64,000 nt of DNA from Propionigenium maris DSM 9537 (GTDB lineage Bacteria > Fusobacteriota > Fusobacteriia > Fusobacteriales > Fusobacteriaceae), in the NCBI RefSeq assembly GCF_027925155.1, contig NZ_BSDY01000006.1, positions 186,001-250,000 on the forward strand, written 5' to 3'. Shown here one piece after another: positions 1-7,684 of the stretch (positions within the stretch are counted from its first letter, which is position 1; each line of letters starts with the position of its first letter). Below the pieces are notes generated by a model. It ran no database searches, was not told the DNA's origin, and was given only the letters and a program-made list of their open reading frames with translations. The position numbers and the translations under genes were made by a program.

Positions 1-2
1 GT

Positions 3-74
3 ATTGCTGAGGATCAGTTAACTTTGAAAGAGTATATCGATCCTTTTACTGGAGATAAAGTAAGAAAGAACTAG
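3..74 (+). CDS. C-terminal end of a gene cut by the window edge
   Basis: An open frame enters from the left edge and ends at a TAG at 72-74, with a charged C-terminus ending in GDKVRKN. Only about 23 residues are visible, so I cannot assign a family. Directly behind it lies a strongly structured block (75-205) like the right end of an IS200/IS605-type element, so a transposon-associated protein such as TnpB is possible. That is inference from context only. The gene could equally be unrelated. Confidence 0.4.
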   Translation: MAEDQLTLKEYIDPFTGDKVRKN

Positions 75-84
75 AAACCAAGAG

Positions 85-205
85 CTACTTAAGTAGCTGA
101 ATGAAATATTACGCGGTTGGCAAACCGTTCAGAAGGGCTTCAGCCCAATGCTGGGACATCGCCCTTCTAGGGCTTGAGCAAACTACCACTTGAAGTGGTA
201 GTTTT
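85..205 (+). mobile_element. Structured right-end-like block (IS200/IS605 type?)
   Basis: Several nested hairpins follow the truncated gene. AGAAGGGC pairs with GCCCTTCT around an inner CCCA/TGGG stem (about 132-169). A perfect 9-bp stem CTACCACTT/AAGTGGTAG with a one-base loop ends the block near 183-201 and is followed by a T-run. Compact right-end hairpins just after a transposase-associated gene are typical of IS200/IS605 elements, whose TnpB guide RNA sits at this position. The gene itself is outside the window, so this is a tentative call; a plain terminator for the upstream gene is the alternative. Confidence 0.4.
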
Positions 206-225
206 GATTGTTGGAGAGGTGTTTC

Positions 226-460
226 GCTCTCGAGGAGAGCGAGGTACTTTCTTATCTTGATATAAGAAAGTACCCAAAGAAAAGTGGATACTTTTGTCTT
301 GATACAAAAGTATCCAAAAGATCAAGTCTTCCGACAATAGTCTTTATAAGTTGTACAGATCTTTCATTGCTCTCCAGGGCTCTCTACAGAGCCTGAAGAA
401 GTTAAACGCAATGACGTAAACTATTCTAGTGAAGTCGGACGACTGCCTGCAGACAGCCAC
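226..460 (-). repeat. Element B, reverse copy with two end hairpins
   Basis: Read on the minus strand, this has the B layout: a GACTGC-rich start, outer stem CATTGC/GCAATG (408-413 with 365-370), inner hairpin GGCTCT/AGAGCC (378-393), then the end hairpin (286-315). The loop CTTGAT (298-303) matches ATCAAG at 321-326. A second, similar end hairpin lies at 243-274 and a small GCTCTC/GAGAGC hairpin at 226-240. No convincing gene lies here; the only open frame is a reading of the repeat. The remaining space to 680 holds a short motif of repeat D and no gene I can support. Confidence 0.8.
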
Positions 461-508
461 TTCAATCAAAACTTTAATTCGTGTAAATGCCTCTCCAAAT
501 GATTTCGG

Positions 509-535
509 TCATAATTAGTGTGATTCGTGGCAAGT
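509..535 (+). repeat. Short dispersed motif, repeat D
   Basis: The text TTAGTGTGATTCGTGGC is close to the reverse complement of the motif at 2710-2733 (ACCACGAATAACACGAATTAA). Such short GTGATTCGTGG-type palindromic motifs recur in gaps of many bacterial genomes. Nothing else is recognisable between 536 and 678. Confidence 0.4.
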
Positions 536-689
536 GTTTAAAGGATACCTTATCAAAAAAGCTTTTTAAATGTAGATTCAATAATTTATGTATAGGTATG
601 TATGGGAGGTTCTAAAGAAATGTCTAGTGAAACCTGGTATTTAAAGGTGAAGAAGGTTAAACTAAAAGTAAAAAAGTCAGGTGATAGAG

Positions 690-1790
690 ATGAAAAGGTT
701 TATTGCAATGCTGGCGGTAACCCTCTTCCTGTGTGGGAATAGCTATTCAGAGGAGTATCAGCAGGAGGTAGTAAAGTTGTCCGCCAAAGAAAAGATAGCC
801 TACACGGGGCTGGGGCTTGGAGGCCTTGCAGGGATAGTTCTCATAGCAGACAATATAAGCAGCGACAGCGACGGGACCAAGGTGGAGATAGGAGACCCTC
901 CCCCAGAGGAGCAGCCGTCTCCCATGATGGTCTCTTCATCAGGTCCTTCCTACAGGGAGAAGACCCTGAGGGACATGGGCAGGGTTAACCTATATCTAGA
1001 GGACCTATCTACAGTGTTCAGAGAGATGGGAAGGATGAGGAGGGAGGGAGAGGAGAATGAGGTCTCCATCTTTGTGGAAGCCCTGGACAGAAGGGGAGAG
1101 TATGAAGGGGTAGTTGGTGGAGCCTACTTCATTAAGGATGTAGGGAAGTACTTAGGGGCAGATGTAAGGGGAAGCCTGGGATATGGACACTCCTCTGTGG
1201 ACTATGACGGGGGAGCCGAGGGGAGCTCAGAGGTGATCCACTGTGCCCTCCACCTGAACTATGACAGGGAGACCTTTAAAAACTATACCTGGTTATTCAA
1301 TGAATTTTCCTATAACAGATTTAAGGAGGGGGAGAAAGCCAGATACAGGGGGACAGCCCTGGCTCTGGGGACTGAGAACGGCTACCTTCTTACAGCGGGA
1401 AGGTTACAGATAATACCCTTCATCTTTGCCCAGGGGAGCTTCTATAAGAGGGAAGCCATAGAACTGGAGGAGGTAAGGGTAGGCTCCGATAACTATACCT
1501 CCTTTAAGTGGGGACCTGGGATAGAGGGAAGATACAAAACTCAGGTAGGAGTCTATGATCTGTCTAACTCCATGAGGGTGATCTACAGGATGGAGGAGGG
1601 GAATATCTACGATGAGGTATCCACCTCGCAAGGGAGGATAGAGGATGTAGGGGAGGATGAGGTACTGGAACTATCTCTGGAGAGCACGGCAGAAAGGGAT
1701 AGGAACTCTATATTTGCAAGGGCAGCCTACTATATCCAGGGGGGAGATAACTACTATGGAGGGAGCCTGGGAGTCAGCTGGAAGCTATAA
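690..1790 (+). CDS. Exported protein, probable outer-membrane beta-barrel
   Basis: The protein starts with a short basic stretch and a hydrophobic segment typical of a signal peptide (MKRFIAMLAVTLFLCGNSYS). A second hydrophobic glycine-rich segment lies near residues 38-53, followed by a proline/serine-rich linker. From about residue 120 to the end it alternates glycine, aromatic and charged residues (for example GGAYFIKDVGKYLGADVRG), and the last strand ends in SLGVSWKL. That pattern fits the C-terminal barrel of fusobacterial autotransporter-like proteins, although the passenger is nearly absent. I chose ATG 690 because AGGTGAT at 679-685 is well spaced for it; the GTG at 681 overlaps that site. 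It stands alone between a repeat and ymdB. Function unknown. Confidence 0.65.
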   Translation: MKRFIAMLAVTLFLCGNSYSEEYQQEVVKLSAKEKIAYTGLGLGGLAGIVLIADNISSDSDGTKVEIGDPPPEEQPSPMMVSSSGPSYREKTLRDMGRVNLYLEDLSTVFREMGRMRREGEENEVSIFVEALDRRGEYEGVVGGAYFIKDVGKYLGADVRGSLGYGHSSVDYDGGAEGSSEVIHCALHLNYDRETFKNYTWLFNEFSYNRFKEGEKARYRGTALALGTENGYLLTAGRLQIIPFIFAQGSFYKREAIELEEVRVGSDNYTSFKWGPGIEGRYKTQVGVYDLSNSMRVIYRMEEGNIYDEVSTSQGRIEDVGEDEVLELSLESTAERDRNSIFARAAYYIQGGDNYYGGSLGVSWKL

Positions 1791-1919
1791 AAAAATAGAA
1801 AATTACTGATAAAAATGATATAATAATTGGGTTATATATATGAGGAATTACTCTTTTAAGAGAGTTAGATGTAGAAGACATAATATTTTTTAAATTAGAA
1901 ATTAGAAAGTAGGAAGAAA

Positions 1920-2702
1920 ATGAGAATACTAGTAGTAGGTGACGTAGTAGGAAAACCAGGGAGAAACACCCTGAAGACATTTTTGAGCAAGAGGAAGTCG
2001 GAGTATGACTTCATCATAGTAAATGGAGAGAATGCAGCAGCAGGATTTGGAATAACTGAAAAACTGGCAGAGGAACTATTCAGCTGGGGAGTGAATGTAA
2101 TAACCAGTGGAAACCACATCTGGGATAAGAGGGAGATCTATGAATACCTTTCTTGGAACGATGAGATAATAAGACCTCTAAACTATCCAAAGGGAGTGCC
2201 TGGAGAGGGTTATACCATCAAGGAAGCTAAAAACGGAGAGAAGGTAGCAGTGGTATCCCTTCAGGGAAGAGTATTCATGCCACCGATCGACTGTCCATTC
2301 CAGAGGATAGACGAGGTAATAGAGGATATAAGAAAGGAAGCTAAGTACATAATAGTGGATATGCACGCAGAAGCCAGCTCCGAGAAGGTGGCCCTTGGAT
2401 GGTACCTGGATGGTAAGGTATCTGCAGTATTCGGAACTCATACCCACATCCAGACAGCAGATGAGAGGATCCTTCATAAGGGAACTGGTTACATCACAGA
2501 TGCAGGGATGACTGGTTCTACAAATGGAATAATAGGGATGACACAGGAGTCTATAATTCCTAAGTTCCTTACAGCTCTACCTCAGAGATTTGAGATAGCA
2601 ACTGGAAATGAGAGAATAAACGGACTGGACATCACACTGAACCCGGAAACTGGAATGTGTGAGAAGATGGAGAGAATAAACCTCAAACTAGAGGAGATCT
2701 AA
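1920..2702 (+). CDS. ymdB: YmdB-family metallophosphoesterase
   Basis: This 260-residue protein matches the TIGR00282/YmdB family at the usual length. The binuclear-metal motifs are all visible: GDVVGKPGR at the N-terminus, NGENAAAGFG, GNHIWDK, VDMHAEA and GTHTHIQTADE, followed by the DAGMTGS segment. YmdB proteins hydrolyse 2',3'-cyclic nucleotides in vitro and affect RNA turnover and biofilm choice in Bacillus. An AGGAAG site sits just before the ATG. The gene is often near rny in Firmicutes; here it stands alone, followed by a dispersed repeat. Confidence in the family is high; the physiological role in this organism is inference. Confidence 0.93.
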   Translation: MRILVVGDVVGKPGRNTLKTFLSKRKSEYDFIIVNGENAAAGFGITEKLAEELFSWGVNVITSGNHIWDKREIYEYLSWNDEIIRPLNYPKGVPGEGYTIKEAKNGEKVAVVSLQGRVFMPPIDCPFQRIDEVIEDIRKEAKYIIVDMHAEASSEKVALGWYLDGKVSAVFGTHTHIQTADERILHKGTGYITDAGMTGSTNGIIGMTQESIIPKFLTALPQRFEIATGNERINGLDITLNPETGMCEKMERINLKLEEI

Positions 2703-2709
2703 AAAACGT

Positions 2710-2733
2710 AACCACGAATAACACGAATTAACA
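2710..2733 (+). repeat. Short dispersed motif, repeat D
   Basis: A copy of the CGAATAACACGAAT-type motif, also seen in reverse at 509-535. It lies directly between ymdB and an element B copy. Confidence 0.4.
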
Positions 2734-2758
2734 GCATAAATCAAGGATGGTTAGGGAG

Positions 2759-2930
2759 CTGACCGCAGGCAGTCGTAGGGCATCACACTAAAAACTTACA
2801 TCGTTTCGTTGAACTATACAGGTTCAATCTTGAGCCCATAAAAGAAACGAGAACCTTGGAACTTCTTAGAAAGACTGTTGTCGAAGGTCTTGATTTTTCG
2901 GATACATTTGTATCAAGACAAAGGTATCGA
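2759..2930 (+). repeat. Element B, solo forward copy
   Basis: Canonical B copy. Outer stem CGTTTC/GAAACG near 2801-2850 encloses the hairpin GGTTCAA-TC-TTGAGCC (2821-2836). The end hairpin GATAC...GTATC (2901-2928) has loop ATCAAG (2912-2917) complementary to CTTGAT at 2889-2894. It fills the gap between ymdB and prmA; no gene is present. Confidence 0.85.
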
Positions 2931-3021
2931 ATGATCTGAGTTTTTAGGAACTTTTATTTAGAGAGAAGTTGCTGAAAAGAAAAGGTTATAGAGCTTGTTA
3001 ATTAAAAAATTAGGAGAGTAT

Positions 3022-3951
3022 ATGAACTTAATTGAAGTAAAAGTAATATTTGATGCAGATAATATAAAGGAAGTCCAGACAGAGATGATAAACCTTCTCT
3101 ATGAGTTTGGTATACAGGGAGTGAAGATAGAGGAGCCTATGTCCAAGAAAAATGCCTTGGACTTCTACAAGGATGAGAGACAGTTTCTTATGAAGGAGTA
3201 CTCCCTTTCAGCATACTTCCCAAACAATGCATATGCTGAGAGAAAGAAGGAGCTCTTCACCAATGTCTTTGAGGAGAGATTCGGTGAGAGGGAGGACGTA
3301 ATCTACAATATAGACTTCTATGAGCACGATGAGGAGGACTATCAGAATGCCTGGAAGAAGTACCTCTACCCTGAAAAGGTAAGTGACAGGTTTGTAGTAA
3401 AGCCTACCTGGAGGGAGTATGAGGCTGAGGAGGACGAGATGGTAATCGAGCTGGATCCAGGAAGAGCCTTTGGTACAGGATCTCACCCTACAACATCTCT
3501 GTGTCTGAAGCTTATGGAGGATCACATTGTGGAGGGAGAAACTGTAATCGATGTAGGTACAGGTTCTGGAATCCTTATGGTGGCAGCGGACAAGCTGGGA
3601 GCCGGAGATATCTGGGGAGTAGATATAGATGAGCTGGCTGTGGAATCAGCTAAGGAAAACCTGGAGCTCAACAAGGTAAACCAGGAGAAGACCCATGTAT
3701 TCAAGGGGGACCTGGTAAAGGTCGTTGAGGACAGAAAGTTTGATGTGGTAGTGGCAAATATCCTAGCCGATGTAATCCTACTTCTGTTAGAGGATATGAG
3801 CAGAGTCATCAAAAAGGACGGGCTTATGATCCTTTCTGGAATTATCGAGGACAAACTTCCTGAGATAGAGCAGAAGATAAAAGCTCTAGGATTTGAAATA
3901 GTGGAGGTAAAGGCCGATAAGGAGTGGAGAGCAATAGCTGCCAAGGCCTAA
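3022..3951 (+). CDS. prmA: Ribosomal protein L11 methyltransferase
   Basis: PrmA trimethylates ribosomal protein L11 using S-adenosylmethionine. The protein has the PrmA N-terminal recognition region followed by a Rossmann methyltransferase domain. Visible motifs are ELDPGRAFGTGSHPTT before the fold, VIDVGTGSGIL (SAM loop I), GVDIDELAV, and VVANILADVI (the NILA catalytic loop). I chose ATG 3022 (309 aa) because AGGAGAG at 3012-3018 is directly upstream; a TTG at 2995 in the same frame has no ribosome binding site. It is a single-gene unit followed by a long hairpin. Confidence 0.93.
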   Translation: MNLIEVKVIFDADNIKEVQTEMINLLYEFGIQGVKIEEPMSKKNALDFYKDERQFLMKEYSLSAYFPNNAYAERKKELFTNVFEERFGEREDVIYNIDFYEHDEEDYQNAWKKYLYPEKVSDRFVVKPTWREYEAEEDEMVIELDPGRAFGTGSHPTTSLCLKLMEDHIVEGETVIDVGTGSGILMVAADKLGAGDIWGVDIDELAVESAKENLELNKVNQEKTHVFKGDLVKVVEDRKFDVVVANILADVILLLLEDMSRVIKKDGLMILSGIIEDKLPEIEQKIKALGFEIVEVKADKEWRAIAAKA

Positions 3952-3971
3952 AAGATAAAAAATTTAAATAA

Positions 3972-4057
3972 GCCACCGGGCAACACAAAGACATCACAAA
4001 CTTATCATAGAATAGAAATGTTTTATGGTAAGTCCTGCGATGGTGTGACCTGGTGGC
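3972..4057 (+). other. Long imperfect hairpin between prmA and cmk
   Basis: The ends GCCACCGGG (3972-3980) and CCTGGTGGC (4049-4057) form nine pairs with one wobble. An inner stem ACTTATCAT/ATGGTAAGT (4000-4008 with 4025-4033) forms nine more. Further pairing (CACA/TGTG, CATC/GATG) lies between them. There is no U-run, so it is not a normal intrinsic terminator. It shows no similarity to elements A or B. Confidence 0.6.
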
Positions 4058-4090
4058 AAAAATTATATAAAATTACAGGGAGTGAAGATA

Positions 4091-4747
4091 GTGGATAATT
4101 TTATTGTAGCAGTAGATGGTCCCGCAGGAAGCGGAAAGAGCACAATTTCTAAGATAGTGGCAAAGGAGTATGACCTTACATACCTGGATACAGGGGCAAT
4201 GTACAGGATGGTGGCTCTGTGTTCTCTGGAAAACAATGTAGACCTCAAGGACAGAGGGGCAGTATCTGAGATGCTGGACGGGATAAAGCTGGATATCCAG
4301 GGGGAGAAGTTTATATTAAACGGGAAGGATGTATCCCACGATATAAGAACTCCAAGGGTAACGGCTATCGTATCCGATGTGGCAGCAATAAAGGAAGTAA
4401 GGGTAAAGCTTGTGGATCTTCAGAGGGAGATCAGCAAGGGTAAGAAGGTAATTCTAGACGGTAGAGATATTGGAACTGTGGTATTTCCAAATGCCCACCT
4501 GAAGGTATTTCTGGTAGCCAGCGCAGAGGAGAGAGCTAACAGAAGACTGAAGGAGTACAAGGAGAAGGGGATAGATATATCCTTCCAGGAGGTACTGGAA
4601 TCCATCCAAAACAGAGACCATATCGACTCCACAAGGGAGGAGAGTCCTCTAAAGAAAGCAGAGGATGCCCTGGAAGTGGATACTAGCTCTAAGACCATAG
4701 AGGAAGTGTGCAATAAGATATCGGCTTTAATTGAAGCGAGGCTTTAG
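4091..4747 (+). CDS. cmk: Cytidylate kinase
   Basis: The enzyme phosphorylates CMP and dCMP with ATP in pyrimidine nucleotide supply. The N-terminus carries the P-loop AVDGPAGSGKST, followed by YLDTGAMYR (nucleotide-binding), RTPRVTAIVSDVA and LDGRDIGTVVFP, all typical Cmk signatures. The C-terminal lid shows RRLKEYKEKG and NRDHIDSTREESPL. GTG 4091 (218 aa) fits best: AGGGAG at 4077-4082 is eight bases upstream, whereas the in-frame GTG at 4082 overlaps that site. The next gene follows 10 bases after the stop, so the two are probably co-transcribed. Confidence 0.93.
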   Translation: MDNFIVAVDGPAGSGKSTISKIVAKEYDLTYLDTGAMYRMVALCSLENNVDLKDRGAVSEMLDGIKLDIQGEKFILNGKDVSHDIRTPRVTAIVSDVAAIKEVRVKLVDLQREISKGKKVILDGRDIGTVVFPNAHLKVFLVASAEERANRRLKEYKEKGIDISFQEVLESIQNRDHIDSTREESPLKKAEDALEVDTSSKTIEEVCNKISALIEARL

Positions 4748-4757
4748 GGAGAAAAGA

Positions 4758-5780
4758 ATGGACAAGAAGAAGTTGCTCCTTGCAGGAGCTGCAATACTGA
4801 TACTTATAGTGGGGATGATGATCTACTCCACCTCCAAGGAGAATAAGTATAAGAAGTTTGTGGCGGAGCAGACCCAGGCAGAAGTTACCAGGGTAGCAGA
4901 GGAGATAGAGGCTCAGGGAGCCAAGAGGTGGGTTGAGATAGAGAAGGACGAGGAAGGCTACAGGATCAGAGCAGAGAGGGGAACTACAATAGAGATTCCT
5001 GAAACCCAGTACCTTTTAAGGGAAACACTGAAAACTGGGGATACTGAAACTGTAAGCTATATGAATGGTGAGGGGAGCTTAGCAGAGAGGGTTGAGATAA
5101 GCTACTACGATGCTCCAAAGCTGGCTATCCTCATAGATGATGTGGGAATGAGTATGGGAGCTGCAGGTTACTTTGGGGAGATAGATGAAGCCCTTACCTT
5201 TGCAACAATACCATTCCTTCCAAAGAGCAGACAGGCTACAGAAAAGCTCCAGGAGGACGGTTTTGAAGTGATCCTACACATGCCTATGGCGGGATCCAGT
5301 GACTCCCTGAACAGCAGAACCGAGGGAATCCTTCTTCCTACAATGTCCAGGGAGAAGATCTACGATGCCTTTGACAGAGCCCTTGAGGATGTAGGGCGTG
5401 TGGATGGCTTTAACAACCACATGGGATCCAGGCTTACAGCCAATGAGAAGAAGATGAGGGAGCTTCTGGGATATGCCAAGAGAAAGGACCTCTACTTTAT
5501 AGACAGCAACACTGCAGTGAATAACCTGGGGTACCCGATCTCCAAGGAGCTAGGTCTTCCAACCTACTACGCCTCCCACTTCCTGGATAACAGCAGGGAT
5601 ATGGAGGATATGAAGAGGGAGATAAGAAGATCTGTGGGACTGGCTAAACACAAGGGTCAGGTCCTTGTAATAGGACACTACCACAAGGGACTGGCTATAG
5701 CAATAAAGGAGATGCTCCCATATATAGAGGAGCAGGGAGTTAAACTGGTTTTTGCAAGGGAGCTCCTTGAAACTAATTAA
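4758..5780 (+). CDS. Divergent polysaccharide deacetylase, YibQ/DUF610 family
   Basis: Residues about 4-23 form a membrane anchor (LLLAGAAILILIVGMMIYS), followed by a charged linker and a catalytic-like domain. LAILIDDVGMSMGAAGYF, ATIPFLPKS, VILHMPMAG, NNHMGSRLT and FIDSNTA match PF04748 (divergent polysaccharide deacetylase). VIGHYHK lies near the end. Members are periplasmic or membrane-anchored and thought to act on cell-envelope glycans; the exact substrate is not known. ATG 4758 is chosen for AGGGAG at 4746-4751; an in-frame TTG at 4731 lies inside cmk. The gene follows cmk closely. Confidence 0.85.
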   Translation: MDKKKLLLAGAAILILIVGMMIYSTSKENKYKKFVAEQTQAEVTRVAEEIEAQGAKRWVEIEKDEEGYRIRAERGTTIEIPETQYLLRETLKTGDTETVSYMNGEGSLAERVEISYYDAPKLAILIDDVGMSMGAAGYFGEIDEALTFATIPFLPKSRQATEKLQEDGFEVILHMPMAGSSDSLNSRTEGILLPTMSREKIYDAFDRALEDVGRVDGFNNHMGSRLTANEKKMRELLGYAKRKDLYFIDSNTAVNNLGYPISKELGLPTYYASHFLDNSRDMEDMKREIRRSVGLAKHKGQVLVIGHYHKGLAIAIKEMLPYIEEQGVKLVFARELLETN

Positions 5781-5785
5781 TTTTC

Positions 5786-6211
5786 ACTCTCCAAGGAGAG
5801 CGAGGTACTTTCTTACCATGATGTAAGAAAGTACCCAAAGAAGATCTAGGGATTCATAATTGTCTTCTTGGGCAATAACAAATTTTTCGTTCCTTTGCCG
5901 GGCTCTCTACAGAGCCTGAAGGAGTGTAACGGAACGGATTAGACTTTATTGTGAAGCTCGACGACTATGAACTCCGCGTATTTAATTTGTGGAAGTATTT
6001 TTATGAATTAAGTTATGAAGTTGTCTGGAGCTATCGATGAAGCTTTTGGCAAAGGTGAGCATACTAGGCTGTTAAGCAGGATAAGTTCCGCAAGGCTAGA
6101 AGCCTGAGGACTGTAGCTTGAAAAAGCCGTAAGAAGAGTATCTTCTTCTGAGATATAACGTAAGACTAGACTTTCTTTGGTTCGTTTCTTGTGTTATGAC
6201 AAGAAATGAAC
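5786..6211 (-). repeat. A-B composite, reverse orientation
   Basis: On the minus strand this is A (about 6000-6211) followed by B (5786-5975). The A end hairpin (6180-6211) has loop CATAAC matching GTTAT further along the element. A helix P1 reads GGCT/AGCC instead of the usual GACC/GGTC. The B part keeps CGTTCC/GGAACG and GGCTCT/AGAGCC stems. Its end hairpin (5804-5835) has loop CATCATGG (minus-strand reading) whose partner is degraded to CTAGAT. A small CTCTCC/GGAGAG hairpin lies at 5786-5801. No gene is present. Confidence 0.8.
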
Positions 6212-6234
6212 AACTTAATGAAAATGAAAAAGTA

Positions 6235-6304
6235 CTTTAACTTAAAAGTAAAAAAAAGTTATAATAGAAGAAAAGTATACCCTAGAATAGGGTATATTTT
6301 TTTG
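6235..6304 (+). promoter_or_regulatory. Promoter and early hairpin before waaA
   Basis: A TATAAT box lies at 6260-6265; the -35 is poor. About 12 bases after the expected start comes a perfect 8-bp palindrome ATACCCTA/TAGGGTAT (6277-6295) followed by a run of T (6297-6303). This is either a terminator placed in the leader (attenuation) or an operator-like palindrome. The waaA ribosome binding site follows 12-20 bases later. Confidence 0.5.
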
Positions 6305-6330
6305 AAAAAATATAGAAGAGGTGGATGAAG

Positions 6331-7569
6331 ATGATCTACAATCTGTTGAGGATATTGCTCTATGTTGTAATATCTGTAGTTTCAATTTTTAATAAAAAAA
6401 TAAGAACCTTTGTGGATAAGAGGCTCTTTCAGGACTACGACCTGAGAAGGGGAAAGTACTTCTGGGTACACTGTGCCTCGGTGGGAGAGGTAAACCTCTC
6501 TGAATCCCTTGTGAGAAAACTTTTGGCCAAGGGACATGAGAGGGTCCTGGTGACTATGATGACCGAAACGGGCATGGCAACAGCCAGGGCCAAGTATGAG
6601 AAGGATGACAGGGTGCACCTCCTTTACTTTCCATTGGATGATCTCTCTGCCATAAGGAAGATCCTGAAAAATATAAGTCTTCAGAGCCTTATCATAGTGG
6701 AGACGGAGATCTGGCCAAACCTCATAAGGGAAGCAGCCAAGAGATCCAAGGTGTGCATGGTAAACGGAAGGATATCCGACAAGTCCTTTGGTTCCTACAA
6801 GAGGTTTGACTTCTACCTCAAGGGGCTCTTTAAGAGGATAGAGCTATTCCTCATGCAGACGGAGGAGGATAGCAGACGAATCATTGAGCTGGGAGCCCCA
6901 GAGGAAAGGGTAGAAAACATCGGAAACCTAAAGTTTGACATAGAGCTGGAGGACTTCAGCCCCTCAGATATAGAGGATATCAAGAGGGAGCTCAAGCTGG
7001 AGAACAGAAGGGTAATAGTAGCAGGAAGCACAAGGGACGACGAGGAGGAGTATGTACTGGAGGCCTATGAGGAGCTGAAGAGCGACTACTTCCTCTTCCT
7101 GGTTCCGAGGCATATAGAGAGGACCGAGGATATATGCACCCGGCTTCTGGATGGGAACTACAGATACCAGAGGTGGAGTGAGATGGCAGCAGAAGGCAGG
7201 ATGGAGATAGGGGAGGATACCCAGATAGTTGTGGTGGATGCCATAGGTGTACTCCGTAAGCTCTATGCCATCTCCCACGTGGCCTATGTGGGAGGTACCC
7301 TTGTAAATGTAGGTGGACACAGTTTACTGGAACCCCTCTACTACAGAAAACCTCCAATCTTCGGCGGATACCTGCAGAACGTGAAAGAAATATCAAGAGA
7401 AGTGATAAAAAGGAAGATAGGCTACAAGATAGACGGAAGTATGGGTTTTGTAGACGCTGTAAGATCTCTGGAAAGAGATGACGTGAAAACAAAGGATATC
7501 GATGATTTCTTTGAGGAAAACAGGAGGTCAACTGAGAAAGCTTATGAAAGAATTATTGACATAATATAA
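6331..7569 (+). CDS. waaA: 3-deoxy-D-manno-octulosonic acid (Kdo) transferase
   Basis: WaaA (KdtA) transfers Kdo from CMP-Kdo onto lipid A precursor at the inner membrane, an essential step of LPS assembly. A hydrophobic N-terminal anchor (residues 2-20) is followed by a GT-B glycosyltransferase. Motifs include WVHCASVGEVN (acceptor-domain glutamate), VETEIWPN, VNGRISDKSFGSYKR, AGSTRDDEEEYV, LVPRHIERT and GGTLVNVGGHSLLEPLYY. The length (about 412 aa) is standard. GAGGTG at 6318-6323 favours ATG 6331 over ATG 6325. The gene supports a diderm, LPS-bearing host. Confidence 0.92.
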   Translation: MIYNLLRILLYVVISVVSIFNKKIRTFVDKRLFQDYDLRRGKYFWVHCASVGEVNLSESLVRKLLAKGHERVLVTMMTETGMATARAKYEKDDRVHLLYFPLDDLSAIRKILKNISLQSLIIVETEIWPNLIREAAKRSKVCMVNGRISDKSFGSYKRFDFYLKGLFKRIELFLMQTEEDSRRIIELGAPEERVENIGNLKFDIELEDFSPSDIEDIKRELKLENRRVIVAGSTRDDEEEYVLEAYEELKSDYFLFLVPRHIERTEDICTRLLDGNYRYQRWSEMAAEGRMEIGEDTQIVVVDAIGVLRKLYAISHVAYVGGTLVNVGGHSLLEPLYYRKPPIFGGYLQNVKEISREVIKRKIGYKIDGSMGFVDAVRSLERDDVKTKDIDDFFEENRRSTEKAYERIIDII

Positions 7570-7589
7570 ATATTTTTATACAATAACTT

Positions 7590-7617
7590 GTTCTTTTGTT
7601 TTTTTTGGAAAAGAACG
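7590..7617 (+). terminator. Hairpin after waaA
   Basis: GTTCTTTT pairs with AAAAGAAC around a T-rich loop. It may slow or stop transcription, but the U-run is in the loop rather than after the stem, so termination is uncertain. Confidence 0.35.
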
Positions 7618-7684
7618 TTAAGGTGTTAAATTTTTATTATTATTTTATCAAAAAATCTAAACAGATATAGAATTAGGAGGGAAG

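Noticed and set aside
208-396. 62-residue open frame near the left end
   Set aside because: It is a reading of element B and its hairpins; the translated sequence mirrors the repeat.
620-742. 40-residue frame overlapping the start of the outer-membrane protein gene
   Set aside because: It has a weak GGGAGG ten bases upstream but runs out of frame into the real gene and has no recognisable feature.
6992-7531. 179-residue minus-strand frame opposite waaA
   Set aside because: Arg/Ser/Pro-rich shadow of waaA codons without start signals.
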